A stretch of 64,000 bases of DNA from assembly GCA_964562455.1 (NCBI GenBank), contig CAZLTN010000007.1:1-64000 (forward strand). Reading direction: 5' to 3'. Positions 23,229-31,611 of the stretch are shown piece by piece. Numbering within the stretch: position 1 is the stretch's first letter; every line of letters begins with the position of its first letter. Under the pieces are notes generated by a model. That model did not search any database, had not been told where the DNA came from, and saw only the letters and a list, made by a program, of their open reading frames with translations. This DNA is from Ravibacter sp964562455. Its GTDB lineage: Bacteria > Bacteroidota > Bacteroidia > Cytophagales > Spirosomataceae. A program made the translations under genes and the position numbers.

Positions 23229-23639
23229 ATGAAAATTTCCATTGCTTCAATTCTTGTCTGCGCCTTCGCGCTTACACAGCCTTTTGCATCACTGGCTGGA
23301 GAAAAAAAGGAGAGCTACGAAGAAAAGAAAGAACGCATCGCGACTTTCGACGCATCTCTCTATAAGATGAAGGACTCAAACAAAGTCCGGCTCCTGGTAG
23401 ATGCGAACGAAAACGATCACATCCGGGTCCTTTTAAAAGACCAATCCGGAAAGATCTTGTTTTCGAAAACGGTCAATAAGGGAGACATGAAAAATAAGCA
23501 GGCCTTCAGCCTCATATTCAACCTGGATGAAATGCGGGAAGGGACTTATTTCGTTCACGTACGCGATAAAAGGGAAAACAGCGTAGTGAAAGAAATAAGT
23601 ATCGAAAACCTGCATACTAAAATAATATCCGTGCAATAA
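23229..23639 (+). CDS. Small secreted beta-rich protein of unknown function
   Basis: The 136-residue product has a signal peptide (MKISIASILVCAFALTQPFA, cleaved near SLAGEKK). A highly charged linker (ESYEEKKERI) is followed by a single beta-sandwich-like domain: KVRLLVDANENDHIRVLLKD, then ILFSKTVNKGDM, FSLIFNLDEMREGTYFVHVRD. The last block resembles the closing strands of bacterial Ig-like or type IX sorting folds (a GTYFV/GxY motif), but the terminal sorting signature is not convincing. I start at 23229, because the longer frame adds residues before the signal sequence. It is a single gene that converges with the DUF4251 gene. The function is unknown. Confidence 0.75.
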   Translation: MKISIASILVCAFALTQPFASLAGEKKESYEEKKERIATFDASLYKMKDSNKVRLLVDANENDHIRVLLKDQSGKILFSKTVNKGDMKNKQAFSLIFNLDEMREGTYFVHVRDKRENSVVKEISIENLHTKIISVQ

Positions 23640-23667
23640 GAAAGAGAAGGCCCGGAGATTATCGCTC

Positions 23668-24156
23668 TCATTTTGCTGTCAGCGGGGTTATCTCCCCTCT
23701 GTATGATATAAACCGCTTGTTGACGGGCGTCACCCGGAGGTCTGCGCTTCCATCGGTAAAAACAGTCAGGAACAGCTCCCGGACCTCCTGGGAGTTGTTT
23801 ACTTTGATGGAGATTTCACGCTCTCCCTTGCTTTTTGTGCTTACATCGTAAGTGAAGTTGTCTGACTCGAATTTTATTCCCGCTTCGCCTCCAATCGGCG
23901 CAGAGTATGCTCTTCCGAAGTAAGGCAGGTTTGCAGAAATTTTGCCGGGAGTTACTTTTAAGAAGTGCCCTGATGCAGTAATATCCCGCATTCTTCCCGA
24001 TGCAGGTTGTACAAAGCGCGCGAGGAACTGGTATGATTGATCATCCAGTGCCTTGTTTATTTCCTGAGGATTATAACTCACGATTGTTTTGGGCGTTGAG
24101 CATGAAAGGAGCAGGCAGGCCAATGCGAGGCCGGATAACCCGGAGAACGTTTTCAT
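23668..24156 (-). CDS. DUF4251-domain lipoprotein
   Basis: I choose the ATG at 24156 (162 residues), giving the short lipoprotein signal GLALACLLLSC; in-frame ATGs at 24183 and 24213 are alternatives. The body matches DUF4251, a Bacteroidota-only family of small beta-barrel-like proteins: SGHFLKVTPGKISANLPYFG followed by RAYSAP, GGEAGIKFESDNFTYDV and the end block RVTPVNKRFISYRGEI. The family has no assigned biochemical role; known members are exported or lipid-anchored. It stands alone between the converging small secreted protein gene and a terminator shared with the Gfo/Idh gene. Confidence 0.85.
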   Translation of the reverse strand: MKTFSGLSGLALACLLLSCSTPKTIVSYNPQEINKALDDQSYQFLARFVQPASGRMRDITASGHFLKVTPGKISANLPYFGRAYSAPIGGEAGIKFESDNFTYDVSTKSKGEREISIKVNNSQEVRELFLTVFTDGSADLRVTPVNKRFISYRGEITPLTAK

Positions 24157-24316
24157 ACGGAGTTGCTGTTTGCTGGAGTCCATAATAGTAGCCTTGTGGA
24201 TGAACGATATCATATATAACGAAATGCTCCCTCGTACCGGTACAGTACAATCCGCCGGGAAGTAAGGGGGGAAATAGAAAACTGTGCGGTTTTACAGGAA
24301 GAGAGCTGCTGAAAAG

Positions 24317-24355
24317 TAAAAAATCCTGTCCGGGCCACCCGGACAGGATTTTTTT
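24317..24355 (-). terminator. Strong, probably bidirectional intrinsic terminator
   Basis: A 14-pair perfect stem (AAATCCTGTCCGGG with its complement, loop CCA) at 24321-24351 has T runs on both strands. It follows the oxidoreductase gene (ending 24377) on the minus strand. Confidence 0.9.
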
Positions 24356-24376
24356 GCAATCTCATGAAGATGGTGG

Positions 24377-25846
24377 CTAAACCTGTTTCCAGCCATCCCG
24401 GTATTTACGCCTTACAAACTGGTTGGCTGGCTCGAAGTTCGTAATCTTTTGGTTTTTCCCATCCCAGAGCAATTTCTTGCGGCCCGGGAAATTGAGGCCT
24501 TTGCCGTCTGCTTTTGGTTCTCCGTAAGTATATGCGCGAATGGCGAGGTTACCCATAATTACGGTTTCGCTCAACGGGCCGGAATAATCGAATGAAGAGG
24601 TGAGGGCTTTGTGTTCTTTGCTATTGAAACCTGCTTTACAAGCGTCGGTCCACGATACCTGGTGACCGAACTCGGGCATGTCGGAATATTTGTTTTTGAA
24701 AGCTCCTGCCGGCATGGTGCGTTTTTCTCCTCCTTTAAGATACAAGACCGGGTTCCGGCCGTAGGTGCCGCAGGAAATAACGCCCTTGGTACCGATCAGC
24801 ATCACCCCGTTGCTGCTGTCGCCCTCGCCCAGCGGATCGTCGGCGGGGATGAGATCGGGATGGAAAGGCCGGATGCCACCATCATACCAGGTCATTTTTA
24901 CGTCGGATTTATTATGGCTGTTGGCCTGGAATTTGAGCTGTATTACTGAAGAAGGAGGACATCCTTCGGGGATATATTCCGGGCTCCAGTCTTTTATAAA
25001 CACCTGTCCGACGCTGGCCTCCACTTCGGTAGGATAACCCAGGCGCAGCGTCCTGAACGCAGAGTCGATCAGGTGACAACCCATGTCGCCCAGTGCACCT
25101 GTTCCGGTATTCCACCAGCCATGCCATTTGAAAGGATGCCAGGCGGGGCTATAGTCAACCCATTCGGCCGGGCCTACCCACAGATCCCAGTCGAGATAGT
25201 CGGGGACGGCGGCTTTCTGAGTCGGGAAGGGGATACCCTGCGGCCAAACAGGGCGGTTGGTCCATATATGAGCTTCATTTACGGGTCCGATCAGGCCCTT
25301 ATCGAACCATTCCAGTATCTGGAGCTGCCCCGGGTTGGAGGCGCCCTGGTTACCCATCTGGGTTACTACTTTATACTTTCGGGCAGCCTCTGTCAGCACC
25401 CTTGTTTCGTGAAGGCTGTGCGCAAGAGGTTTCTGTACATATACATGCTTTCCCATTTCCATGGCCGTGAGCGCCACAATCGCATGTGTATGATCAGGAG
25501 TTGAGACGATTACGGCGTCGATATCTTTCCCCATTTCGTCCAGCATCTTCCTGTAGTCCTTGTACTTTTTTGCCGTAGGATGCTTATCGAAGCATTTTGC
25601 CCCGAGATTCCAATCCACATCGACCAATGCTACGATGTTTTCCTTCCCGTTATTCCAGGCGTTATTAACGTCGCTGCTACCTTTCCCTCCTACGCCGACA
25701 CCGGCAATGTTCAGCTTGTCGCTGGGGGCGACAAAACCTTTTCCCAGCACGTGGCGTGGGACGATGAAGAAGCTCCCTATTGCAGCAGCGGCACTTTTCT
25801 GTAGAAAGTCTCTCCTGCTCGCCGAATTGATTTTATCTTTTTTCAT
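24377..25846 (-). CDS. Tat-exported Gfo/Idh/MocA-family oxidoreductase
   Basis: The 489-residue product has a twin-arginine signal (SASRRDFLQKSAAAAIGSFF) followed by an N-terminal Rossmann fold: KLNIAGVGVGGKGSSDV as nucleotide loop, NIVALVDVD, VIVSTPDHTHA, and HVYVQKPLAHS, where the family has EKP. The C-terminal alpha/beta domain contains WHGWWNTGTGALGDMGCHLID, the usual site of the catalytic Asp/His. These enzymes oxidize or isomerize sugars and polyols with tightly bound NAD(P); Tat export allows folding with the cofactor inside the cell. Exported members are common in Bacteroidota and Planctomycetes that use complex glycans. The substrate is unknown. It is a single gene with its own terminator. 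Confidence 0.92.
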   Translation of the reverse strand: MKKDKINSASRRDFLQKSAAAAIGSFFIVPRHVLGKGFVAPSDKLNIAGVGVGGKGSSDVNNAWNNGKENIVALVDVDWNLGAKCFDKHPTAKKYKDYRKMLDEMGKDIDAVIVSTPDHTHAIVALTAMEMGKHVYVQKPLAHSLHETRVLTEAARKYKVVTQMGNQGASNPGQLQILEWFDKGLIGPVNEAHIWTNRPVWPQGIPFPTQKAAVPDYLDWDLWVGPAEWVDYSPAWHPFKWHGWWNTGTGALGDMGCHLIDSAFRTLRLGYPTEVEASVGQVFIKDWSPEYIPEGCPPSSVIQLKFQANSHNKSDVKMTWYDGGIRPFHPDLIPADDPLGEGDSSNGVMLIGTKGVISCGTYGRNPVLYLKGGEKRTMPAGAFKNKYSDMPEFGHQVSWTDACKAGFNSKEHKALTSSFDYSGPLSETVIMGNLAIRAYTYGEPKADGKGLNFPGRKKLLWDGKNQKITNFEPANQFVRRKYRDGWKQV

Positions 25847-25980
25847 CCGAATAAAAAATGGACATTAAGGTGTTTATTAGTCCCAATATTACAAAATATA
25901 CGAATGCTTCAGGAGGAGAGAGAAACGAAATTGGGCACGATTAAGTAAAATTCGGTGTTCATATATTCAGAGCAGCGTTA

Positions 25981-25988
25981 TATTTTTG
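25981..25988 (+). promoter_or_regulatory. Candidate -7 element of panD
   Basis: TATTTTTG fits TAnnTTTG and lies 42 bases before the panD ATG. The matching -33 TTG is not clear, so support is limited. Confidence 0.3.
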
Positions 25989-26029
25989 CAGCTTCATATT
26001 AGAAATCATCAAACAACTGCTTGTAAGAA

Positions 26030-26380
26030 ATGTTGATAACCGTAATGAAGTCCAAAATCCACCGGGTAAGAGTTACCCAGGCGGAGTTGAATTACGTCGG
26101 AAGCATTACGATCGACGAGGACCTGATGGACGCTGCCGGACTGATAGAGAATGAACAGGTGCATATTGTGAACAACAATAACGGAGAGCGTCTTGTAACC
26201 TATGTAATCAAGGGAGAGAGGGGCACAGGGACCATCTGTTTGAACGGTGCGGCGGCCCGGCGGGCGGAAGTGGGGGATATCGTCATTATTATCGCTTACG
26301 GGACTCTTTCCCAGGAGGAAGCTGCCGGATTTCGCCCGAAGGTGGTTTTCCCGGATAATAACAACCGCCTGGTTTCTTAA
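26030..26380 (+). CDS. panD: Aspartate 1-decarboxylase
   Basis: The 116-residue product matches the pyruvoyl-dependent aspartate decarboxylase, which makes beta-alanine for pantothenate and coenzyme A. It is made as a proenzyme that cleaves itself between Gly and Ser in NYVGSITID, turning the serine into the pyruvoyl group. Other conserved blocks are KSKIHRVRVTQAEL, the tyrosine of TYVIKGERG, and ICLNGAAARRAEVGDIVII. The size is close to the 126 residues of the Escherichia coli enzyme. ATG 26030 is used; the ATG at 26045 (MKSKIHR) matches the usual start nearly as well. It is a single cytoplasmic gene in this window with no pan neighbours. Confidence 0.95.
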   Translation: MLITVMKSKIHRVRVTQAELNYVGSITIDEDLMDAAGLIENEQVHIVNNNNGERLVTYVIKGERGTGTICLNGAAARRAEVGDIVIIIAYGTLSQEEAAGFRPKVVFPDNNNRLVS

Positions 26381-26387
26381 TTGAAGA

Positions 26388-26416
26388 AACCTTCTCCGGT
26401 AAGCCGGGAGAAGGTT
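26388..26416 (+). terminator. Hairpin after panD
   Basis: AACCTTCTCCGG pairs with CCGGGAGAAGGTT (one bulged base) just after the panD stop. The U-tract is weak, so termination may be incomplete or may need other factors. Confidence 0.55.
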
Positions 26417-26591
26417 GGTCGTTCCTGCAGGTTACGCGTGCTGCACTCAGCGGAAGCCCTTCCGCTTCAAAATTGGTCGTTCAAAGACCTCTGTCCATCG
26501 ATAAAAATATTGAATTGATCGGTTCTGCCCGATTTATCCGGCGTTGCCGTTAAACTTCCGTACCGGGGAGCGCTCTAAGTCAGACTGGGCA

Positions 26592-26621
26592 ATAAACAAC
26601 CAGTTGAGTATAAACAACCAG
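26592..26621. repeat. Direct repeat ATAAACAACCAG with 18-base period
   Basis: Two exact 12-base copies (26592-26603 and 26610-26621) lie 15 bases before the start of the receptor gene. The spacing of nearly two helix turns would suit a tandem regulator site; it may also be a short tandem duplication. Confidence 0.5.
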
Positions 26622-26635
26622 ACCCTGTTCAGCTT

Positions 26636-29575
26636 ATGCGCTTTCTTATATCTTCCGTCTTAGCAAGTCTTTTGTTCCTCCATTGGTCGTCGCCTTCGCT
26701 GAAAGCCCAGGCTTACCGGGTCAGTGGCGTATTGAAAGATTCGACTGACAATTCGGGAGTCATAGGAGCGTATATAAAATTATACCCGGTTTCTGATACT
26801 ACAAAAGCTGTTTATGCGGCATCGGATGTCGCCGGGAATTTCCAGTTTACGGGAATTATTCCGCAGTCGTACAGGATTGTGATCACGAACCTTAGCTATG
26901 AGACAGTTACCAGGGCTTTCGAGGTCAGGGATACGCATGTGAACCTGGGTACCATCACGATGAAGACTGGTAGTCATATGCTCAGGGAAGTGCAGGTGGT
27001 AGGAGCTATTCAGCAATCCCAGCAAAAAGGAGACACTACCCAATTCAATGCCGCGGCGTTTAAAGTCAATCCTGATGCCACCACAGAAGATCTTATCCGG
27101 AAAATGCCCGGGATAACTGTAGAAAACGGGGAGGTTCAGGCCCAGGGCGAAAAAGTTCAGAGAGTCCTGGTTGACGGGAAGCCGTTTTTCGGAGACGATG
27201 CCACTCTTGCTATACGGAATCTTCCGGCCGAGATTGTCGACAAAATAGAGGTGTTCGACCGGCAGACCGACCAGGCGCAGTTTAGCGGGTTTGACGACGG
27301 AAATGCTCAGAAAACGATCAATATAGTCACCCGGGCAGACCGTAACCGTGGTCAGTTCGGGAAGCTTTTTGCAGGATACGGACTTGATAACCGGTTTATG
27401 GCCGGCGGGAATGTCAATATCTTCGGCGCCGGGCACAGGCTTTCGCTGATTGGGCTCAGTAATAATGTGAACCAGCAGAATTTCGGATCGCAGGATCTCG
27501 CCGGTGTGTTGGGAAGTAGTGGTGGCAGTAGCCGGGGAGGTAGCGGGGGAAGCCGTGGCGGTAGTCGCGGGGGCGGCAATGCAGATAACTTTATTGTCGG
27601 ACAGCAAAGCGGAATTACCAATACGACTGCCCTGGGTTTGAACTATACCGGTAACTGGGGCAAAAAAACAGAAGTGACTGCAAGCTACTTTTTCAATAAA
27701 GCCGGTAATGTCAATAAGCAGATTACCGGCCGGGAAACTTTCCTCTCGAGGGGAAACCAGCTATACAGCGATACTTCCATTTCGGCGAACACTAATTATA
27801 ACCACCGGTTCAATCTTCGCCTCGAGCATAAAATCAACGACCGGAACTCGCTGATTTTTACACCCGGCCTGAGCTTCCAGAACAACGAGAGCAGGACTGA
27901 CAGATCCGGAATTACCTCTTATAAGGACGACGGTTCGCTTATCAATCTCACAGAAAACCATCGCATTACCAATACAACTGCTTACAATATTAATAACAGC
28001 CTGCTTTGGCGGCACCGGTTTGCCAAAGCGGGGAGGACGTTTTCGATCGACTTTACTTCAGCGATCAATAACAGGAACAGGGATGGAAGCCTGAACTCCC
28101 GGAACCTCTATTTTACCAATCTTACAAATCCGGGCGATACCATTGACCAGGTTTCGGAAAACAGGACAAAGGGTATCAGACTTGGGGCCAATGCAAATTA
28201 TACCGAACCTCTAGGCAAGAGGGGCCAGCTTCAATTCGGATATAACATTTCGGTAAGCAATAATAATTCCAGAAGCGAGACCAATCACTATTCGGAAGTC
28301 ACCCATGATTATACGGTAATAGATTCGCTGTTGTCCAATACTTTCGATAACAGGTATACGACGCAGCGGGGAGGGGCGAGCTATCGCCTTCGTACCCAGT
28401 CGGGTATGATGTTCAGCACCGGCTTCGACCTGCAGCATGCCAACCTGTATAGTCAGCAGTTATTCCCGGGCAATAACAAAGTGGACAACTCTTTCTTCAA
28501 TTTCCTGCCTAATGCAATGCTGATGATCGGAAAACGGGGAGGTACTAATTTCAGGCTTTTCTACCGGGCATCAACACAGGAACCGTCCATCAATCAGCTT
28601 CAGAACGTTATCGACAACAGCAACCCGCTTTTTATGTCTGCCGGTAACCCTGACCTCAAACAATCGTATCGTCACATGCTGAGCGCGCGTTTTAATGCTA
28701 CGGGTGCCAAAACCGGGCATAACCTGTATATTCTTATTTCCGGAAACGTCGTAAACAATTATATCACGAACTCGACGATCATAGCCCAGGAACCAACGCT
28801 GCTGCCCAACGGTCTCCTGTTGGAACAAGGCGCCCAGTTTACTGCTCCGGTCAACGTAAACGGAAACCTGGGGCTACGGGGATTCGTGACCTACGGCATG
28901 CCTGTGAAATCCTGGAAGCTGAATGTAAACCTCAATTCGGGGCTTAGCTACCAGAGAATGCCGGGTATGATCAATAACGCCCGCAATCTTTCCAATACCT
29001 ACACAATGAGCCAGGGGCTTGTGGTCAGCAGCAACATCAGCCAGAACCTGGATTTTGCGGTTTCGTATAACGGGAATTACAATATCGTCAAAAACAGCAT
29101 CCAGCAGCGGACCAATAATAACTATCTGTCGCAGGGTATGGGTGCGCGGGCTAACTGGATTTTCGGGAAAGGTTTTGTATTGCAGACCGATATCAACAAC
29201 CAGTCGTACCGGGGCCTCGGCGAAGGCTTTAACCAAAGCTATACGCTTTGGAACGCCAGCTTCGGGAAAAAGATGATGAAGAATAACAGTGCGGAGCTGA
29301 AAGTTACTCTTTTCGATATACTCGGGCAAAACAACAGTATCAACCGCAGCGTGACCGAAACCTATCAGCAGGACGTGATCAGCCAGGTACTGACCCGATA
29401 TGCAATGCTGACTTTTACGTATAACCTGAGAAATTTCGGAGGCCGGTCATCGGGCAGCACCCAGCAGCCTTCTTTTGAGAGAGAGCGGCCGGAAGGAGAA
29501 TTTCAGAGAGGAGACGGCGGTTTCAGACGCGAAGGCGGCGGCTATCGCGAAGGAGGTAGTTTCAGAGGGAATTAG
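26636..29575 (+). CDS. TonB-dependent receptor / outer-membrane beta-barrel protein with Gly/Arg-rich tail
   Basis: The 979-residue product has a signal peptide (to about residue 25, SLKAQ), then a CarboxypepD_reg-like domain (about 28-115). A plug follows, with DLIRKMPGITVENGEVQAQG and KVQRVLVDGKPFFGDD, and then a long barrel of the Bacteroidota OMP_b-brl_3 type. It differs from SusC: there is no partner SusD and no GSRGANGV plug motif. Two low-complexity segments stand out: a serine/glycine/arginine stretch (about 295-320) in an extracellular or plug loop, and a C-terminal tail after the last strand (about 945-979) with GDGGFRREGGGYREGG. The tail is odd because barrels usually end in a strand with a terminal aromatic residue. 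The ligand is unknown. Confidence 0.88.
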   Translation: MRFLISSVLASLLFLHWSSPSLKAQAYRVSGVLKDSTDNSGVIGAYIKLYPVSDTTKAVYAASDVAGNFQFTGIIPQSYRIVITNLSYETVTRAFEVRDTHVNLGTITMKTGSHMLREVQVVGAIQQSQQKGDTTQFNAAAFKVNPDATTEDLIRKMPGITVENGEVQAQGEKVQRVLVDGKPFFGDDATLAIRNLPAEIVDKIEVFDRQTDQAQFSGFDDGNAQKTINIVTRADRNRGQFGKLFAGYGLDNRFMAGGNVNIFGAGHRLSLIGLSNNVNQQNFGSQDLAGVLGSSGGSSRGGSGGSRGGSRGGGNADNFIVGQQSGITNTTALGLNYTGNWGKKTEVTASYFFNKAGNVNKQITGRETFLSRGNQLYSDTSISANTNYNHRFNLRLEHKINDRNSLIFTPGLSFQNNESRTDRSGITSYKDDGSLINLTENHRITNTTAYNINNSLLWRHRFAKAGRTFSIDFTSAINNRNRDGSLNSRNLYFTNLTNPGDTIDQVSENRTKGIRLGANANYTEPLGKRGQLQFGYNISVSNNNSRSETNHYSEVTHDYTVIDSLLSNTFDNRYTTQRGGASYRLRTQSGMMFSTGFDLQHANLYSQQLFPGNNKVDNSFFNFLPNAMLMIGKRGGTNFRLFYRASTQEPSINQLQNVIDNSNPLFMSAGNPDLKQSYRHMLSARFNATGAKTGHNLYILISGNVVNNYITNSTIIAQEPTLLPNGLLLEQGAQFTAPVNVNGNLGLRGFVTYGMPVKSWKLNVNLNSGLSYQRMPGMINNARNLSNTYTMSQGLVVSSNISQNLDFAVSYNGNYNIVKNSIQQRTNNNYLSQGMGARANWIFGKGFVLQTDINNQSYRGLGEGFNQSYTLWNASFGKKMMKNNSAELKVTLFDILGQNNSINRSVTETYQQDVISQVLTRYAMLTFTYNLRNFGGRSSGSTQQPSFERERPEGEFQRGDGGFRREGGGYREGGSFRGN

Positions 29576-29683
29576 CATCTTGGGAAGTTGCTGCTACGAG
29601 CTTCAATTTATATATCTGTCATTCTTGCGAAGACAGTTTTTATGAAAGTTTCATTTTTGTAGTGAAACATGAGTAACGGAGGA

Positions 29684-31597
29684 TCACTCCGCGTATTCAA
29701 ACGTATTCGGAACAATCCCGAGGCTTCCTAAAAAATCCTGGCAGGCTGCCTTTATCACATAAGGACTTTTAAATCGATCCGACTGCTTATAGGCTTCTTT
29801 CACTGATGCGATAAAAGGGCCCTTATGAGGTGTATACAGCAGCATATTGAGCGCAATAAGGGCTATATCTTCATTTGCGGCTGAACAGGAAGCCCGGAGG
29901 CTTGCTTCGGCAGACGGGTCTGACCAATGATGGTAGCAGAGCCAGGAAGCCAGTACCGCAGCAGGCGGATAGGGGTCGCGCATGGCAGCTTTGAGCTCTT
30001 TCCTGTGGCTGTCGATAGTGCCGGGCTTAAAAGAGCAGAGGCCGGTCAGCGCCCAGTACCTTTGCAGATCGTCTTTGCCGGCAAGAAACGCTAATAATTG
30101 CTTCAGGCTTGCTTCGTCTGTCAACCCAGAGAGAGAGGCGGCTTTGTACGCTGCTTCCGGTTGGTAGGCTTTACTGTCCAACCGGTATTCGTAAGGATTA
30201 CTGCCTTCCGGAAGCCGGCGCAGGGAGAATTCGGGGAGGAACATGATATCTCTCCGCGCAAGCAATTCTTTTTCCATTGCCTTTCGCATCTTGTCCCTGA
30301 TCTTGCGGTGAGCCGGGCTATCCGCGAGATTTTCCAGTTCCCAGGGATCTTTTTCAAGATCAAAAAGCATCTCCGGCGCACGGGCTGCAAATAGTCGCTC
30401 CTGGTCCTTGTTGAGCCTGCCTGCGAGAAAATCCTTTCGTATTTCCTGTTTGATTTCACCTATTTCCATATAACGGATGTAACGCAGCTCCGGCATGAAA
30501 GGCATGAAATTACGGGTGTAAACGTACCGTCCATCCGTGACGGTACGGCAAAGGTCGGGGCCGTTGTCAGAACGGTCGGACGACAGGAAGCAATATTCAG
30601 GGGCTTTTTTGCGCGCCGGTCCGGCCAGGGCACGCCCGCTCATGTGCTCCGGGATTTTCGTCCCGGTGAGGCTCAGTACAGTCGGACCGAGATCGGTAAA
30701 GTCTGTAAGCTCGGAAACGGTACTGCCTGCGCTGCCCCAGGGCGATAAATGCCGGTAGGCAGGTGGAAACCAGATTGCAAACGGAACCCGGTAAGAGAGG
30801 TCGATACTGTTCGTTTTTCCACGCGGGATACCTTCTCCGTGGTCTGAAAAGAAAAATATGATGGTACTATCGCGAAGGCCGTCTTCTTCCAGCCTTTTTA
30901 TGAGCTGCCCGATCTTTACGTCGGTAAGGCTGAGTGAATTGTAAACCCTGGCGAGCTGCTTCCGCATAGCAGGGCTGTCGCGGTAGAACGGCGGAACCTC
31001 AAAGTCCTGCTCGGAAATTCTTTCTTCTGCACCCAACTGTTCCCACACCTGTTTACGATACCTTTCGTAGGGAAACGTCATCGTCCTGGACTGATGCGAG
31101 TCTTCGAAATTGAAAACGGCAAAGAAAGGCTGTCCGGGCTTACGATGGCTCCAGTCTGCGGTGGCAGAACTTTCGTCCCAGGCTTCTTTGATGAAAGAAG
31201 CCTCATCGGCGACATTGTAGTCCGTTTTGCGATTATTGACCGTAAAATACCCGTTTTGCCGAAGGTAATAGGGAAATCCCTTTATGAAACCGGGCAGGGG
31301 GATTTTGCTGCGGTGATGGGCAGTACCCGTTTGATAGGTTTTCACCGCGGTGATAAGGGCTGTACGGCTCGGAGAACATACCGATCCGGTAGAAAAAGCA
31401 TTCAGGAACCGGTGCCCCTGCCCGGCCAGGCGATCGATAACCGGGGTTTTGGCGTGGGGGTTCCCGTAGCATCCTATAAATTCGGGAGATGTATCTTCAA
31501 TGGTGATCCAAAGGATATTGGGAGGAGTCTGGGCAGCCAGTCCGCCTGCCAATACCAACACCAGCATGGGGATTGCCAACTGTTTTCCGAAAATCAT
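29684..31597 (-). CDS. Sulfatase with HEAT-like C-terminal extension
   Basis: I use the ATG at 31597 (637 residues) rather than the GTG six codons upstream, because MIFGKQLAIP matches the start of the sulfatase at 50574. A signal peptide leads to a type I sulfatase domain (about 25-470): NILWITIEDTSP metal site, C74-S-P-S-R for formylglycine, then FFFSDHGEGIPRG. The sequence is nearest to heparan-N-sulfatase-like members. The last 150 residues (LKQLLAFLAGKDDLQRYWAL onward) are helical and HEAT-like, seen in some exported sulfatases of this phylum. It would remove sulfate from a glycan in the periplasm after its cysteine has been converted by a maturation enzyme not encoded here. The upstream phospholipase gene ends 15 bases before the chosen start. 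Confidence 0.9.
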   Translation of the reverse strand: MIFGKQLAIPMLVLVLAGGLAAQTPPNILWITIEDTSPEFIGCYGNPHAKTPVIDRLAGQGHRFLNAFSTGSVCSPSRTALITAVKTYQTGTAHHRSKIPLPGFIKGFPYYLRQNGYFTVNNRKTDYNVADEASFIKEAWDESSATADWSHRKPGQPFFAVFNFEDSHQSRTMTFPYERYRKQVWEQLGAEERISEQDFEVPPFYRDSPAMRKQLARVYNSLSLTDVKIGQLIKRLEEDGLRDSTIIFFFSDHGEGIPRGKTNSIDLSYRVPFAIWFPPAYRHLSPWGSAGSTVSELTDFTDLGPTVLSLTGTKIPEHMSGRALAGPARKKAPEYCFLSSDRSDNGPDLCRTVTDGRYVYTRNFMPFMPELRYIRYMEIGEIKQEIRKDFLAGRLNKDQERLFAARAPEMLFDLEKDPWELENLADSPAHRKIRDKMRKAMEKELLARRDIMFLPEFSLRRLPEGSNPYEYRLDSKAYQPEAAYKAASLSGLTDEASLKQLLAFLAGKDDLQRYWALTGLCSFKPGTIDSHRKELKAAMRDPYPPAAVLASWLCYHHWSDPSAEASLRASCSAANEDIALIALNMLLYTPHKGPFIASVKEAYKQSDRFKSPYVIKAACQDFLGSLGIVPNTFEYAE

Positions 31598-31611
31598 ATC
31601 AGTATTTAATT

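Noticed and set aside
26780..27607. Minus-strand frame of 275 codons inside the TonB-dependent receptor gene
   Set aside because: The plus strand carries a continuous receptor with family motifs; the antisense translation is low-complexity and has no recognizable fold.
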